Notes: generated from the letters alone by a model not told the origin. A stretch of DNA of 64,000 nt from Bacillus sp. FJAT-27264 (GCF_001682855.1 NZ_MAQW01000001.1:775084-839083); one strand, 5' to 3'; shown: positions 1 to 9,991, counted from the first letter of the stretch. A program made the numbers and translations.

Positions 1-28
1 ACTTTCCTCCCACCTTCCCAAACCTAAA

Positions 29-162
29 TAACGGGAATTCCTCCCGTTAAAAATCCCCTTTTCTTCGTATTGCTCTAGTCATGAGGTAATTAACAGGAGT
101 TTTTCCAGTTGTCTTTAGAAAAGAAGAGAATTGAAGCAAAATAACAGGAGCCATTCCCGTTA
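29..162. repeat. Phased palindrome array 1 (three visible units)
   Basis: Three 21-bp imperfect palindromes lie at 29-49, 91-111 and 142-162. Each has 8-bp arms of the form TAACRGGA and TCCYGTTA around a 5-bp centre. The start-to-start distances are 62 and 51 bp. Two other arrays in the window have spacings 51-61/62-51, so a first unit is expected 22 bases before the window begins. The 41- and 30-bp spacers share no evident sequence with those of the other arrays. The array lies just downstream of the last peptide-importer gene. The rest of 1-203 shows no gene. Confidence 0.8.
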
Positions 163-203
163 TTCCAGTGCCCTATCGAGTAAAGTTAAGCTATACAGCG
201 CAC

Positions 204-1161
204 CTAAACCAGATGACACGCTACAAAATGTCCGCCTCCGGCATCCCGGAAGACAGGAACCTGTGAGCGGCAGACCTCTTCGGCGAAGGGGCAGCGTGTA
301 TGGAATTTACAGCCGGATGGCGGGTTCGCCGGGCTAGGAATATCGCCCTTTAGCACAATTCTCTCCCGCTTTAGCTTCGGAATCGGAATCGGCACCGCTG
401 ACAGTAGCGCCTTGGTATAGGGATGCAGCGGATGACGGAACAGTTCGTCCCGGGATGCCGTCTCGACCATCGAGCCGAGGTACATCACCCCGATAGTAGA
501 GCATAAATGCTCCACGACGCTGAGGTCATGGGAGATGAATAAATAGGTCAGTCCCCGGCTCTGCTGCAGCTTGCTGAACAGATTGATGATCTGGGCCTGG
601 ATGGATACATCCAACGCAGAGACCGGCTCGTCAGCAATGATCAGCTCGGGATTCAGAATCAGCGCCCGCGCAATACCGATCCGCTGCCGTTGCCCACCCG
701 AGAATTCATGCGGAAAACGGTCGATATGGTACGATGATAATCCGCAGGATTCCAGCGTTTCCAGCACCAGATCGCGTACATCGCTACGGGGACATAACCC
801 GTGATCCAGCAGCGCTTCGCCGATGGCATCCCCTACCCGCACCCGCGGATTCAGCGAGCTGTACGGGTCCTGGAAGATTAGCTGCATCTTGGGCCGCAGC
901 CCGCGCAGTTCTTCGGGCGGCAGGGTGTGAATATCCACACCCTTGAACTTCACCTCGCCGGCCGTCTTCTCCGTCAGGCGGAGAATGGTGCGGCCGACGG
1001 TGCTTTTGCCGCTGCCGGATTCTCCGACCAGCCCGAAGGTCTCCCCGGGCTGCAGCCGGATACTAATGTCATCCACGGCCTTGACCTGACCCACTGTGCG
1101 GTTAAGCAGGCCTTTCGTAATTGGAAAATACTTCTTCAAATGATTGACTTCAAGCAACGCC

Positions 1162-1169
<8 letters not shown>
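204..1169 (-). CDS. Peptide ABC transporter ATP-binding protein (OppF/DppF family)
   Basis: This is one of two ATPases that would power an oligopeptide/dipeptide-type importer at the inner face of the membrane. Visible motifs in the 321 residues are Walker A GESGSGKST (about 49-57), signature FSGGQ (156-160), Walker B LIIADE (176-181) and the switch His in SHD (about 213). The C-terminal family extension has four cysteines (about 287, 293, 300 and 318); in related Dpp/Opp ATPases such a cluster is reported to bind an iron-sulfur centre. The start has GAGGAGG upstream and overlaps the end of the preceding ATPase gene by 8 bp, so the two are probably translationally coupled. It is the last gene of the five-gene operon. 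Peptide specificity cannot be read from the sequence. Confidence 0.93.
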
Positions 1170-2145
<976 letters not shown>

Positions 2146-2157
2146 GATGCTGGTCAC

Positions 2158-3081
2158 CTACCTCTTCTGTTTCGGGTCCAGCACATCTCTGAGACCATCC
2201 CCGAATATGTTAATGGCAATTACTGTAGCAAAAATCGAAAGCCCCGGCGGAATCCATAACCATGGCCGCTGCTGAAAATCAATCATATTGTTCGCAGCAT
2301 CAATCATGTTGCCCCAGGTTGGCGTAGGCGGCATAACCCCCAGGCCGAAGAAGCTGAGTACCGATTCACTGAGTATCGCCCCGCCGATATTAAGCGTGGC
2401 CATGACAATCAGCAGCGGGATGATATTTGGCAACAGATGATTGAACAGCTTACGTCGGTCACGAAGGCCCAGCACAACGGCTGCCTGCATAAATTCACGC
2501 TCGCGTAGGCTGAGCATCTGACCTCTAACCATCCGGGCCATCCCCGGCCAGTTCACAATGCTGAGCATTAGCATGACGATATACATACGATAATCTGTCG
2601 GAATTTTCCACTCCGACAACAACGCACCGAAGATGAACAGTAACGGCAGGCCGGGAACTGTAAGCAAAAGATCGGCGACCCGCATGATAATCTGGTCAGC
2701 GACGCCACGATAATAGCCGGCCACCGCCCCTAAAAGGGCGCCAATAAAGACGGACAAGACCATAGAAGCCAGCCCGACTGTAAGTGATATACGCCCAGCC
2801 TGCATGACACGGGTCAGGATATCTCTTCCCAAAGCATCCGTCCCGAGCCAATGCTTCAGTCCTGGCGCCTTGTTCATCATCGCCATATTGATCTTGTTAT
2901 CCGTATAAGGGGAGAATAGCGGTCCCACAAAACACAGCGCGAACATAAACAGGACAACCACAAATCCGGACATCGCCAGCTTGTTATGGAGAAGCCTCCG
3001 CACAGATTGCCTGAATAACGAGGATCTCCCGCTTGCTGCCCCTGCCCGGCGTACCGGAGCTAAACTGCTGTTAACAGCCAA
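2158..3081 (-). CDS. Peptide ABC transporter permease (OppC/DppC family)
   Basis: Membrane subunit of the peptide-type importer. The N-terminal cytoplasmic segment is followed by a first membrane helix (GFVVVLFMFALCFVGPLF) and then the binding-protein-dependent permease domain with several more helices. The coupling loop is seen in REREFMQAAVVLGL. The region GTDALGRDILTR is typical of OppC/DppC. The best start is a TTG (L-A-V-N-S-S) six bases after GGAGGGG, 13 bp beyond the stop of the other permease; an in-frame upstream start at 3123 would overlap that gene. Confidence 0.92.
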   Translation of the reverse strand: MAVNSSLAPVRRAGAASGRSSLFRQSVRRLLHNKLAMSGFVVVLFMFALCFVGPLFSPYTDNKINMAMMNKAPGLKHWLGTDALGRDILTRVMQAGRISLTVGLASMVLSVFIGALLGAVAGYYRGVADQIIMRVADLLLTVPGLPLLFIFGALLSEWKIPTDYRMYIVMLMLSIVNWPGMARMVRGQMLSLREREFMQAAVVLGLRDRRKLFNHLLPNIIPLLIVMATLNIGGAILSESVLSFFGLGVMPPTPTWGNMIDAANNMIDFQQRPWLWIPPGLSIFATVIAINIFGDGLRDVLDPKQKR

Positions 3082-3094
3082 TGTCGTCCCCTCC

Positions 3095-4051
3095 TCACTG
3101 CAACCGGACCCGCGGATCGGCAATGCGATAGAGCAAGTCCGATAGCAGCGTTCCGATTACGGTCAATATTGCAATAAACATCGTAAAGCCCATCAGCAGA
3201 GGATAATCCCTCAGTCCGAAGGACTGCATATATAGCTGGCCAATGCCTGGCCAATTGAAAATCTTCTCAATAATCAGCGACCCGCCGAACAACGCCGGAA
3301 GCTCAAATCCAACCAGCGTAATCGCTGGAAGCAGGGCATTGCGAAGCGCATGCGTGAACAGCACCTTGCGTTCCCTTAGGCCTTTGGCCCGGGCTGTTCG
3401 GATATAATCCTGTCTCAGCACATCAATCATATTGCTGCGGAAATAGCGGGTCAGTGAGCCGAGACCCAGCAGTGTCATAACGATAACCGGCAGTGCCATA
3501 TGCCTCACGACTTCTTTGATGTATTCCCACCCGGTGGCGTTGCTGCCTGTCGTTATGATTCCGCCCGGCGGCAGCCATTTCAGGTCCACGGCCAAAATCT
3601 TGATCAGGAAGAGACCAATAAAGAAGGACGGAAGCGACATCGCCGCAAAGATCGCCACCATCACCAAAGTATCGAACCAGGAATACTGCTTATAGGCTGA
3701 GACTACACCGATAATGACCGCAATCACCCAGGTTAGAAACGTGGATACAGCGGCTAGCAAAAATGAATTCCAGATATAATCATTGAACAGCTGTAGCACC
3801 GGCTTCTGCTGAGCCAGCGAGTAACCGAAGTCACCGTGCAGCGCATTCTTCATCCAAAGCCCATAACGTTCCAGCACTGGCTTGTTAAGACCGTAGATTT
3901 CCCGCAGCTCGGCTTTGCGTTCCGCCGTCAATTTGATGTTGCCAGTGATGAAATCCCCGGGTGTCGAGGCATACAGACAGAAGATCAGCAGCGAGGCCCC
4001 GAACAGGATAATAATCATGTACAGTAATCGTTTAGTTAAATAAGTGCTCAT
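3095..4051 (-). CDS. Peptide ABC transporter permease (OppB/DppB family)
   Basis: First permease gene of the importer. It begins with the typical OppB N-terminus (YLTKRLLYMIIILFGASLL), followed by the large external loop and five further membrane helices. The EAA-type coupling loop is visible in RTARAKGLRERKVLFTHALR. I chose the ATG of MSTYLTK because AAGGAG stands eight bases upstream; an earlier in-frame start at 4093 has no such site and would add a non-membrane leader. Length (318 residues) is normal for the family. It follows the binding-protein gene after about 60 bases. Confidence 0.93.
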   Translation of the reverse strand: MSTYLTKRLLYMIIILFGASLLIFCLYASTPGDFITGNIKLTAERKAELREIYGLNKPVLERYGLWMKNALHGDFGYSLAQQKPVLQLFNDYIWNSFLLAAVSTFLTWVIAVIIGVVSAYKQYSWFDTLVMVAIFAAMSLPSFFIGLFLIKILAVDLKWLPPGGIITTGSNATGWEYIKEVVRHMALPVIVMTLLGLGSLTRYFRSNMIDVLRQDYIRTARAKGLRERKVLFTHALRNALLPAITLVGFELPALFGGSLIIEKIFNWPGIGQLYMQSFGLRDYPLLMGFTMFIAILTVIGTLLSDLLYRIADPRVRLQ

Positions 4052-4112
4052 GACAGGCTCCTTATCAAACATCCCCTGCCCAGAGTCGTGCAAGCAGGGG
4101 ACGTTTGCTGTT

Positions 4113-5879
4113 TTATTTCAGCGTCCATTCCGGCAGGCTACCAGCAAGTCCGATGTACGGACTGACGGTGAGATTGCCGATGCGGCCGTTATAGGCGTAC
4201 ACTGTCTTCTTATAGTTGGTAAAAATAATGGGCAGCTCGTCATTCACAAGCTGGTACAGCTCTTTGTAAACCGCCTTGCGCTGTTCAATATCTGTAGTCG
4301 CCAGTGCCTTGTTGTACAGCTCCGTGAATTTCGGATTATCGTAACCTGTGACTTCACCATTGAAGAATTGCATGAACGCTTCTGACGGATCGGTCAGCAT
4401 TGGCGTGGAGAAGGACACAAGATCATAATCCCCGCCTTCCACCTTGGAGACAAGCGAGTTAAAGTCAGCGAACACTTCCGGCTGGAAATCAATGCCGATC
4501 GCTGCAAAGTTCTCCTTGGCTACAGCGATAAAAATATCCGTGTTCTTGCTCTTCGAGCCCAGGTAATGAATCGACAGCGGCTTGCCGTCCTTTTCACGGA
4601 TTCCATTAGCTCCTGCCTTCCAGCCTGCTTCATCCAGAAGTTGTTTAGCTTTTTCCGGATCATATTTGTATGGATTGATGCCTTCTTCTGTATAGGCCCA
4701 TGAGATCGGCGATGCCGGAATATTGGCTACAGACCCTGCACCTTGGGCCGCATCTACATAGATACTTTGCCGGTCCAGACCGTAGACAATCGCCTGACGC
4801 ACCAGCTTATCTTTTACCTGCTCATGCTTCAGATTGACTTGCATATAACCATAGGTGCTTGGCGTATAAGGAATGATGTTCACAAAACCCAGGCCCTTCA
4901 GCTTCTCGATATTCTCTTCTGTTGCACTGAACGCGGCATAGTCCACTTCTCCGGTCTCCAGGAATTGCCATACATCCCCTTCGGTTGTTTTGTAGATGAA
5001 ATGTTCCGTCTTAGGCTTGCCTTTAAAATAATTCTCGTTGGCGACAAAGCGGACTTCCTGCCCCGGAATGAACTTCTCCAGCTTGTAAGGACCATCGCCG
5101 AGCGGATGCTCATGCAGCTTCTTGATATATTCGAGCTGACCGAACTTGTAGTCCTTGCCATAGTAGGCTTTCGACAGTACGTTCGAGCCCAAGGTCACCA
5201 GCGCTGTCGCATTAGGTGCTTCAAGTGTGGCTGTGATCGTCTGCGGATCAATGACCTTGATACCCTCGATGCTTTGAGCTGTGCCTTCCTTGTATGCTTT
5301 GCCACCCTTCACATTCAGCGTCGGAAGCTGGGAGCCGCCGTCATAAGCCTTGTCATATTGAATGGTCCAGGTAAAAGCCACATCATCCGCAGTCAATGGT
5401 GAGCCGTCGCTGAACTTCAGATCTTTGCGAAGGTGGAAAGTGTATGTAAGTCCATCCTCTGATACATCCCAGCTCTCCGCCAGCTCCGGTGTAGGCACAC
5501 CTTTATCATCCACCGTTACGAGTGAGGCATAGAGCAAGGAAGAGACGTTGCCGTCATATCCGCTTTGTTGAAAGTATGGGGTGAACGCCCCGCTGGGATC
5601 GGTCAAACCTACAATAATCGTATCATTGCGCTTCTGCGCGGTAGCCGGAAGCTTGGACAAATCGGTGGCTGTAAACGGTTCGCTTAGCGCACCAGCCGGT
5701 ACCACCTCTCCTCCCGGAGCATTCGTGGCGGCACTTTGAGCCGTACTTGTATTCGTTGTTCCCGTATTCCCTTTAGCCGCATCATTTCCGGCCGTATTGG
5801 CATTGTTCCCTCCGCAAGCGGACAGCAGCAGTGAACCGGTAAGCAGCAATGTAGTGATCAGCATTAATCGTTGTTTCAT
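4113..5879 (-). CDS. Peptide ABC transporter substrate-binding lipoprotein (SBP_bac_5 family)
   Basis: Extracellular solute-binding lipoprotein that delivers ligand to the two permeases. The signal peptide ends in a lipobox (LLLSACGG), followed by an Asn/Thr/Ala-rich linker and then the family 5 fold (LAESWDVSEDGLTYTFHLRKDLKFS is the hallmark region). It is about 588 residues from the ATG of MKQRLM, which has GGGAG eight bases upstream; an in-frame start at 5915 would place extra residues ahead of the signal peptide. It is the first and presumably most expressed gene of the operon, with a good sigma-A-type promoter just upstream. The ligand could be oligopeptides, dipeptides or another small molecule. 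Confidence 0.93.
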   Translation of the reverse strand: MKQRLMLITTLLLTGSLLLSACGGNNANTAGNDAAKGNTGTTNTSTAQSAATNAPGGEVVPAGALSEPFTATDLSKLPATAQKRNDTIIVGLTDPSGAFTPYFQQSGYDGNVSSLLYASLVTVDDKGVPTPELAESWDVSEDGLTYTFHLRKDLKFSDGSPLTADDVAFTWTIQYDKAYDGGSQLPTLNVKGGKAYKEGTAQSIEGIKVIDPQTITATLEAPNATALVTLGSNVLSKAYYGKDYKFGQLEYIKKLHEHPLGDGPYKLEKFIPGQEVRFVANENYFKGKPKTEHFIYKTTEGDVWQFLETGEVDYAAFSATEENIEKLKGLGFVNIIPYTPSTYGYMQVNLKHEQVKDKLVRQAIVYGLDRQSIYVDAAQGAGSVANIPASPISWAYTEEGINPYKYDPEKAKQLLDEAGWKAGANGIREKDGKPLSIHYLGSKSKNTDIFIAVAKENFAAIGIDFQPEVFADFNSLVSKVEGGDYDLVSFSTPMLTDPSEAFMQFFNGEVTGYDNPKFTELYNKALATTDIEQRKAVYKELYQLVNDELPIIFTNYKKTVYAYNGRIGNLTVSPYIGLAGSLPEWTLK

Positions 5880-5963
5880 GGACTCATCTCCCTGTTTTTC
5901 TGTGGTTTTCAGCAATAACTATTATTCCTACCCACTAAGTATGTTTAAAAACCGATAGTTCAC

Positions 5964-5992
5964 ATTATAGAAAGAAATTAGTGTTCTGTAAA
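5964..5992 (-). promoter_or_regulatory. Sigma-A-type promoter of the peptide importer operon
   Basis: On the minus strand, TTTACA (5987-5992) and TATAAT (5964-5969) are separated by exactly 17 bases, about 85 bases before the binding-protein start. Apart from one base in the -35 box this matches the vegetative consensus. Confidence 0.75.
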
Positions 5993-6053
5993 TAGAGAAC
6001 TTAATTATTTTTCTGTTTATAAAGAATTTAAATATTTCAATATCTTCCTGATA

Positions 6054-6082
6054 AAACAAAAAGAGCGCCTAGGGCGCCCTAT
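6054..6082 (-). terminator. Intrinsic terminator of the ArsR-like regulator gene
   Basis: Read on the minus strand, GGGCGCC and GGCGCTC form a GC-rich stem followed by TTTTTGTTTT, 20 bases after the stop of the regulator. It should insulate the regulator from the importer promoter downstream. Confidence 0.85.
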
Positions 6083-6100
6083 TGTTCATGGATTATGAAG

Positions 6101-7006
6101 TTATTTTAAATACTCCAGCAATTGCTCATTCATCTTGTGCAGCCCGTCCAGACGCAAGCTATAAGTCGTTACATTCTCTCCGTCAATATAGGCATACAGC
6201 AGACCCGCGCAGCGCAAGTTGAAAATATGGTCATGCACAATCCCCTTGGAGATACCGGCATCCTTGACGATTTCGGTAAAGGTTTTACGCTCTCCACTGA
6301 GGGATTGCAGAATCCGTAGACGACTCTTCTCCCCTAAACTGCGGATCGTCCGGTACATGAACGGGGACATCCCTTCTTCCTCGGCCAGTGAAATTCGTGC
6401 GGAATAATGACAGATTGTTATTTTACCGTAGTGGTAGATGATGTTGGCTGGTTGAAAATGAAACTGCGGAATTAGTATCAGCTTCTCAAGTCCGTCTATG
6501 GGGTTAAAATAAAAGCCGTTCGTAGTCTGATTAATAAAATCTTCCGGGGCCAACGCCTTCAGTTCTTCCTTCTTCTGATCCGCATGACCTTGCAGCCGCC
6601 GGGTAACCTCTGGCTTCTGCTGGCTGAAATACTGTGCGTTCCACTCTCTTAGTAAAAAGAGCATTTTCCCGCGAAACGCCTCCATCTGGAGGGGAAACAC
6701 CGTCACATATTCCGAAAGGGTCTCGTAAATTTCCCCGACGGTCAACCCTTCGATCCAGTTCAGAACACTTTCCACACTCTCCTTACAGGGACACTGGTAA
6801 ATGAGCAGGTTCAGCGTCTTCCAATCATTATTCAGCTCCGTCTCGTCCAGAAGGCTCAACAGCTCCTTGCTCAGCACATTTCGCGTTTCCACCGCCCAAG
6901 CCTGGCCCAGATCAATCTTCTTATAGGACTTCCTGCATATAAACGTATGTACGCTGTTCAGTAATTCATAGACGGGTTCAAATTGAACCTCAACCTCGTA
7001 ATTCAT
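6101..7006 (-). CDS. ArsR-like winged-helix transcriptional regulator
   Basis: About 301 residues. The N-terminal two thirds form a domain I do not recognise; the C-terminal 90 residues form an ArsR/SmtB-like winged helix (RSLGEKSRLRILQSLSGE, then a recognition region around GISKGIVHDHIFNLRCAGLL). No obvious metal-binding Cys pair is seen in that domain. The start is the second of two nearby ATGs (MNYEVE), seven bases after GGAGG; the first is too close to the site. The gene lies directly upstream of the peptide importer on the same strand but has its own terminator. Control of the importer is possible but not shown. Confidence 0.85.
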   Translation of the reverse strand: MNYEVEVQFEPVYELLNSVHTFICRKSYKKIDLGQAWAVETRNVLSKELLSLLDETELNNDWKTLNLLIYQCPCKESVESVLNWIEGLTVGEIYETLSEYVTVFPLQMEAFRGKMLFLLREWNAQYFSQQKPEVTRRLQGHADQKKEELKALAPEDFINQTTNGFYFNPIDGLEKLILIPQFHFQPANIIYHYGKITICHYSARISLAEEEGMSPFMYRTIRSLGEKSRLRILQSLSGERKTFTEIVKDAGISKGIVHDHIFNLRCAGLLYAYIDGENVTTYSLRLDGLHKMNEQLLEYLK

Positions 7007-7174
7007 GGGCATTCCTCCTTTTGCAGCTTCTGTTCAGTGCCAGATTAGTGCTTTTATCTTATTGTATATCCCGGCGAACGCGCAAGCATTCGGTTTGTAA
7101 GTACTCCTCTATCGCTTTTTGAAAACAGAAGTAGTAAGATATAGGCATTAACTTTTCGGGGGATGATTTATAAG

Positions 7175-7468
7175 ATGAAAATTCAACATGGAGAAGGTCG
7201 TTTTTTTGTTGCCGGTGACGACAAAGACCTTGCCGAGATTACATATGCAGCTGATGAAAATACTGGAGACCTGGTCATTGACCATACATTCGTCTCTGAA
7301 GAGCTGCGCGGCCAAGGTGCCGGGGAAGATCTCGTTAAGGCTGTCGTGGACAAAGCGCGTGCAGAGCATTTGAAAATAGTACCGGAATGCTCCTATGCTG
7401 CGCATCAATTCAAGAAGCATCCTGAGTATCAGGATGTACTGAGCGGAGACGGAAGCCGGTCTTCCTGA
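7175..7468 (+). CDS. Small GNAT-type N-acetyltransferase (YjdJ-like)
   Basis: About 97 residues, typical of the single-domain minimal GNAT proteins. It contains the acetyl-CoA-binding pattern SEELRGQGAGEDLVKAVVDKAR and the conserved end VPECSYAAHQFKKHPEY. I place the start at the ATG of MKIQHGEG, about 12 bases after GGGGG; an in-frame ATG 12 bases upstream is too close to that site. Its substrate is unknown. It is transcribed divergently from the ArsR-like gene and lies upstream of a larger GNAT gene on the same strand. Confidence 0.85.
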   Translation: MKIQHGEGRFFVAGDDKDLAEITYAADENTGDLVIDHTFVSEELRGQGAGEDLVKAVVDKARAEHLKIVPECSYAAHQFKKHPEYQDVLSGDGSRSS

Positions 7469-7537
7469 AGGCCGGCCCCCGTTTCCCCAGAATTTCTATA
7501 ATCGGGCGGGATACCGTCACATTTGGAGGGAACGGGT

Positions 7538-8380
7538 TTGACTACAACGAACACATTGAAAGATATAGAAGAATTGCAACAAAAATGCGAGCAGTATGAT
7601 GGCATCTCGCTCAAGCTGAACTGGGAATCATTACGCCTAGGCTCTGCTCCCGGTGGAGCAGAATGGCTTGTAAGCTACGAGGACGGATTGCTTGTCGGAT
7701 TTATTGGGCTTTATGCTTTTGGCAGCGAGGTGGAAATCTGCGGAATGGTCCGGCCGGGCTACCGGCGACGGGGGATTTTCACAAAGTTATGGGATCAGGC
7801 ACTGGATATCATCAAGTCTAAAGAGATCAAGAAGATTCTACTGAATGCGCCCGGAGCCTCTACCTCGGGGGCAGGATTTCTTGCTACACTGCCGCTGACC
7901 TTTAGTCATGCCGAATATCAGATGAAATGGGACGGCGCAGCCGCCAAGCGTTATGGCAGTGGAGACAGTTCAGCGAGAACCTCTGTGAATCTGCGTCCGG
8001 CTCGCGCGGATGAGACTCCCCTGTTAAACCAACTGGATGCTGATGGTTTCGGCCAGACGCTGGAGGAAACCACCGAAATGAACAAGCATGTTGCAGCCGA
8101 GGAGCATATCATGATTGAACTTGACGGACAGCCTGTTGGCAAGATGCGTCTGAACACAGAAAATAATGAGACCTGGATTTATGCCTTTACTGTGGATAAG
8201 ACCATGCGGGGACTCGGAATCGGACGCAGTACCTTACTGCAGACGATTGAGCGCGAGCAGCGTAATTACAATGGCATCAACCTGGAAGTTGCACTGGATA
8301 ATCCCAACGCGCTAAAGCTGTATGAAAGCTGCGGTTTTGTGATTTTGAACAAACAGGACTATTATCGGTTTATCGGTTAA
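7538..8380 (+). CDS. GNAT-family N-acetyltransferase, two tandem domains
   Basis: About 280 residues. The N-terminal half carries a GNAT signature VRPGYRRRGIFTKLWDQAL. The C-terminal half carries a second, fuller one (VDKTMRGLGIGRSTLLQ) and the C-terminal ALKLYESCGFV of the family. The best start is TTG seven bases after GGAGGG; a TTG at 7523 lies within the ribosome site itself. The substrate is unknown. A terminator follows within 50 bases. Confidence 0.88.
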   Translation: MTTTNTLKDIEELQQKCEQYDGISLKLNWESLRLGSAPGGAEWLVSYEDGLLVGFIGLYAFGSEVEICGMVRPGYRRRGIFTKLWDQALDIIKSKEIKKILLNAPGASTSGAGFLATLPLTFSHAEYQMKWDGAAAKRYGSGDSSARTSVNLRPARADETPLLNQLDADGFGQTLEETTEMNKHVAAEEHIMIELDGQPVGKMRLNTENNETWIYAFTVDKTMRGLGIGRSTLLQTIEREQRNYNGINLEVALDNPNALKLYESCGFVILNKQDYYRFIG

Positions 8381-8420
8381 CTCAGTGTTGATACGGCCTG
8401 TTAACGAATAATATGCAAAC

Positions 8421-8476
8421 AGAACACCCTTTCCAACCTGGTCCTTACGACGGTAGAAAGGGTGTTCTTTGTTTTT
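8421..8476 (+). terminator. Intrinsic terminator after the two-domain GNAT gene
   Basis: AGAACACCCTTTC pairs with GAAAGGGTGTTCT across a 20-odd-base loop, followed by TTGTTTTTC. It lies between two convergent genes. Confidence 0.8.
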
Positions 8477-8503
8477 CGATTAGAAACATTCGCTTATGCT
8501 CTA

Positions 8504-9283
8504 CTACATCAATCCGAACCGTCCGCAGGTATCCTCATTCTTGTCGCTCCTACGGTTGCTGGAGCAAACGACTCGGTCTGCCAGTTCTGCTTGATCCAGA
8601 AACACCGACAACAAACGCACATAATCCAGGGATTCCGCATATGAAACTGCCCCACCATCGAAGGAATGCTTGCGTCCGTCCAGCAGCGAATAGATTTCCA
8701 CCGTTTCAGGCGGCTGTCCGTAAGCTTGGTTGCAAAACACGTTGGCCATATGTAGAAATCCAGTCATCACGTCCTCGTTCCCGTTGACCATAAATTTCTG
8801 TATGCTGAGGCTACGACCCGGTGTCCCGGAGTTCCAGGCCAGCTGAAAGATCATCGACAAATCTACTTCCAATTCAGGGACAGGAACGAACCACTGCTCA
8901 TAGAGCATCACGGGAATTTCCTGCAAATGATTGACAGAGACAATCCGCGTTAGTTCATCGGCGATGGTAGTCTTGACATCCCAATAATGCAAAAGTGATG
9001 GGAACGCCTCACCCTTGGGCGGCCAACGGCGTTCCAGTAGAAACTGAATAGGAGTCTCCCTCCGTACCTCAGGTTGAAGACTGTAGAAATCGTTTAGTGT
9101 ATGCCCTACCGCATACTGAACCTGCTGTTGCCAGCGAGGAAGCCCTGTCGCCAGCCTGCCCTTGCCCTGTTTTACCGATCCGCCTTGCATAATATGCTCC
9201 ATCCGGTAGTCATGCAGACGGCTGTACTGTGCGACTGGTTCGCCTCCTGTGCTTGCTGCCATACTGCCTGCCAGCCGGCCCAT
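8504..9283 (-). CDS. Uncharacterised protein co-transcribed with flavodoxin
   Basis: A 259-residue soluble protein I do not recognise. It has no signal peptide or membrane segment. The N-terminal 100 residues are rich in Gln and Arg; the remainder is mixed alpha/beta with a VDLSMIF strand, a later SIQKF and an AYG-PP-VEIYSLL region. The order of these strands faintly recalls PD-(D/E)XK nuclease folds, but the catalytic residues are not convincing, so this is only a guess. The ATG comes two bases after the flavodoxin stop with no strong ribosome site, so translation is probably coupled. It therefore probably shares the iron-regulated promoter of the flavodoxin. Confidence 0.7.
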   Translation of the reverse strand: MGRLAGSMAASTGGEPVAQYSRLHDYRMEHIMQGGSVKQGKGRLATGLPRWQQQVQYAVGHTLNDFYSLQPEVRRETPIQFLLERRWPPKGEAFPSLLHYWDVKTTIADELTRIVSVNHLQEIPVMLYEQWFVPVPELEVDLSMIFQLAWNSGTPGRSLSIQKFMVNGNEDVMTGFLHMANVFCNQAYGQPPETVEIYSLLDGRKHSFDGGAVSYAESLDYVRLLSVFLDQAELADRVVCSSNRRSDKNEDTCGRFGLM

Positions 9284-9285
9284 CC

Positions 9286-9738
9286 CTATGAAACCGCCGC
9301 GCAGGCTTCGATGAATTGGCGCCCGAACTGCCGGCAGGCATCTTTCTCAGTAGCGCTCGGCCCATATTCGATCTTCAGACTCTCCTGCACGATCTCTGCA
9401 CCCAGTTCCTTCAGCTTCTGCTCAATGGTGTCTACGGCGCCGCAGTAAATCTCATACCCGGTGTCCCCGCTCCCGAAGGCTGCCGCCTTGAAGCCAGAGA
9501 GGTTCAGTTCATCCATCTCCTCGTAGAAATCGAGAAATTCATCCGGTAATTCACCGTCGCCCCATGTGTAGGCACCCAGCAATACACCCTCATATTCTTT
9601 TATCTCATCAGCATTACAGTCGGTGACCGATTTCAATACAGCCTCTCCGCCTGCCTGGTTTATTCCTTCTACGATCAATTCAGCAATCTCTTCCGTATTT
9701 CCAGTAAGACTGGCATACGCTACTAATACTTTAGCCAT
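9286..9738 (-). CDS. Flavodoxin, short-chain type
   Basis: About 150 residues of a classical flavodoxin, a soluble FMN electron carrier that can stand in for ferredoxin when iron is scarce. The FMN phosphate loop is visible as SLTGNTEEIA (about 10-19). The ring-binding loops are GAYTWGDGELPDEF and FGSGDTGYEIYCGAVD. The ATG of MAKVLVAY has GGAGG nine bases upstream; a possible upstream start adds six residues without a site. The promoter contains a perfect 7-1-7 Fur box, which fits iron-repressed expression. It is the first gene of a two-gene unit with the uncharacterised protein that follows. Confidence 0.93.
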   Translation of the reverse strand: MAKVLVAYASLTGNTEEIAELIVEGINQAGGEAVLKSVTDCNADEIKEYEGVLLGAYTWGDGELPDEFLDFYEEMDELNLSGFKAAAFGSGDTGYEIYCGAVDTIEQKLKELGAEIVQESLKIEYGPSATEKDACRQFGRQFIEACAAVS

Positions 9739-9859
9739 GAACCTGTTCCTCCCCAATCCAACTTTATCGCTGTAAACATCCTATAGTCTGACACTCCTAT
9801 GGTTGTGAACATTTCTCGATTTCTATTCCTGCAATCATAAGGTTAACATTTTCATAACT

Positions 9860-9889
9860 ATTCTATTTGATAATGATTATCAGTGTCAA
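9860..9889 (-). promoter_or_regulatory. Fur-controlled promoter of the flavodoxin gene
   Basis: On the minus strand, TTGACA (9884-9889) and TAGAAT (9860-9865) are 18 bases apart. The palindrome TGATAAT-G-ATTATCA (9868-9882), a perfect 7-1-7 Fur box, fills the spacer, so bound Fur would block polymerase. This is inferred from the known Bacillus Fur consensus. Confidence 0.87.
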
Positions 9890-9932
9890 CTATAAATAAT
9901 ACTTCCCCTTCAGAACTAGTTGTCTGAATCCC

Positions 9933-9991
9933 AAAAAAGCCGGCCATTCCGCCCCAGATGCCTCTGGTCGGAATAGCCGACAATTTTATTT
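9933..9991. terminator. Bidirectional terminator between the flavodoxin promoter and the VOC gene
   Basis: A long stem (GCCGGCCATTCCG with CGGAATAGCCGAC, plus an inner CCAGATG/CCTCTGG helix) is followed by TTTTATTTTTTT on the plus strand and TTTTTTGG on the minus strand. Its main job is probably to end the VOC transcript on the minus strand. Confidence 0.75.
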
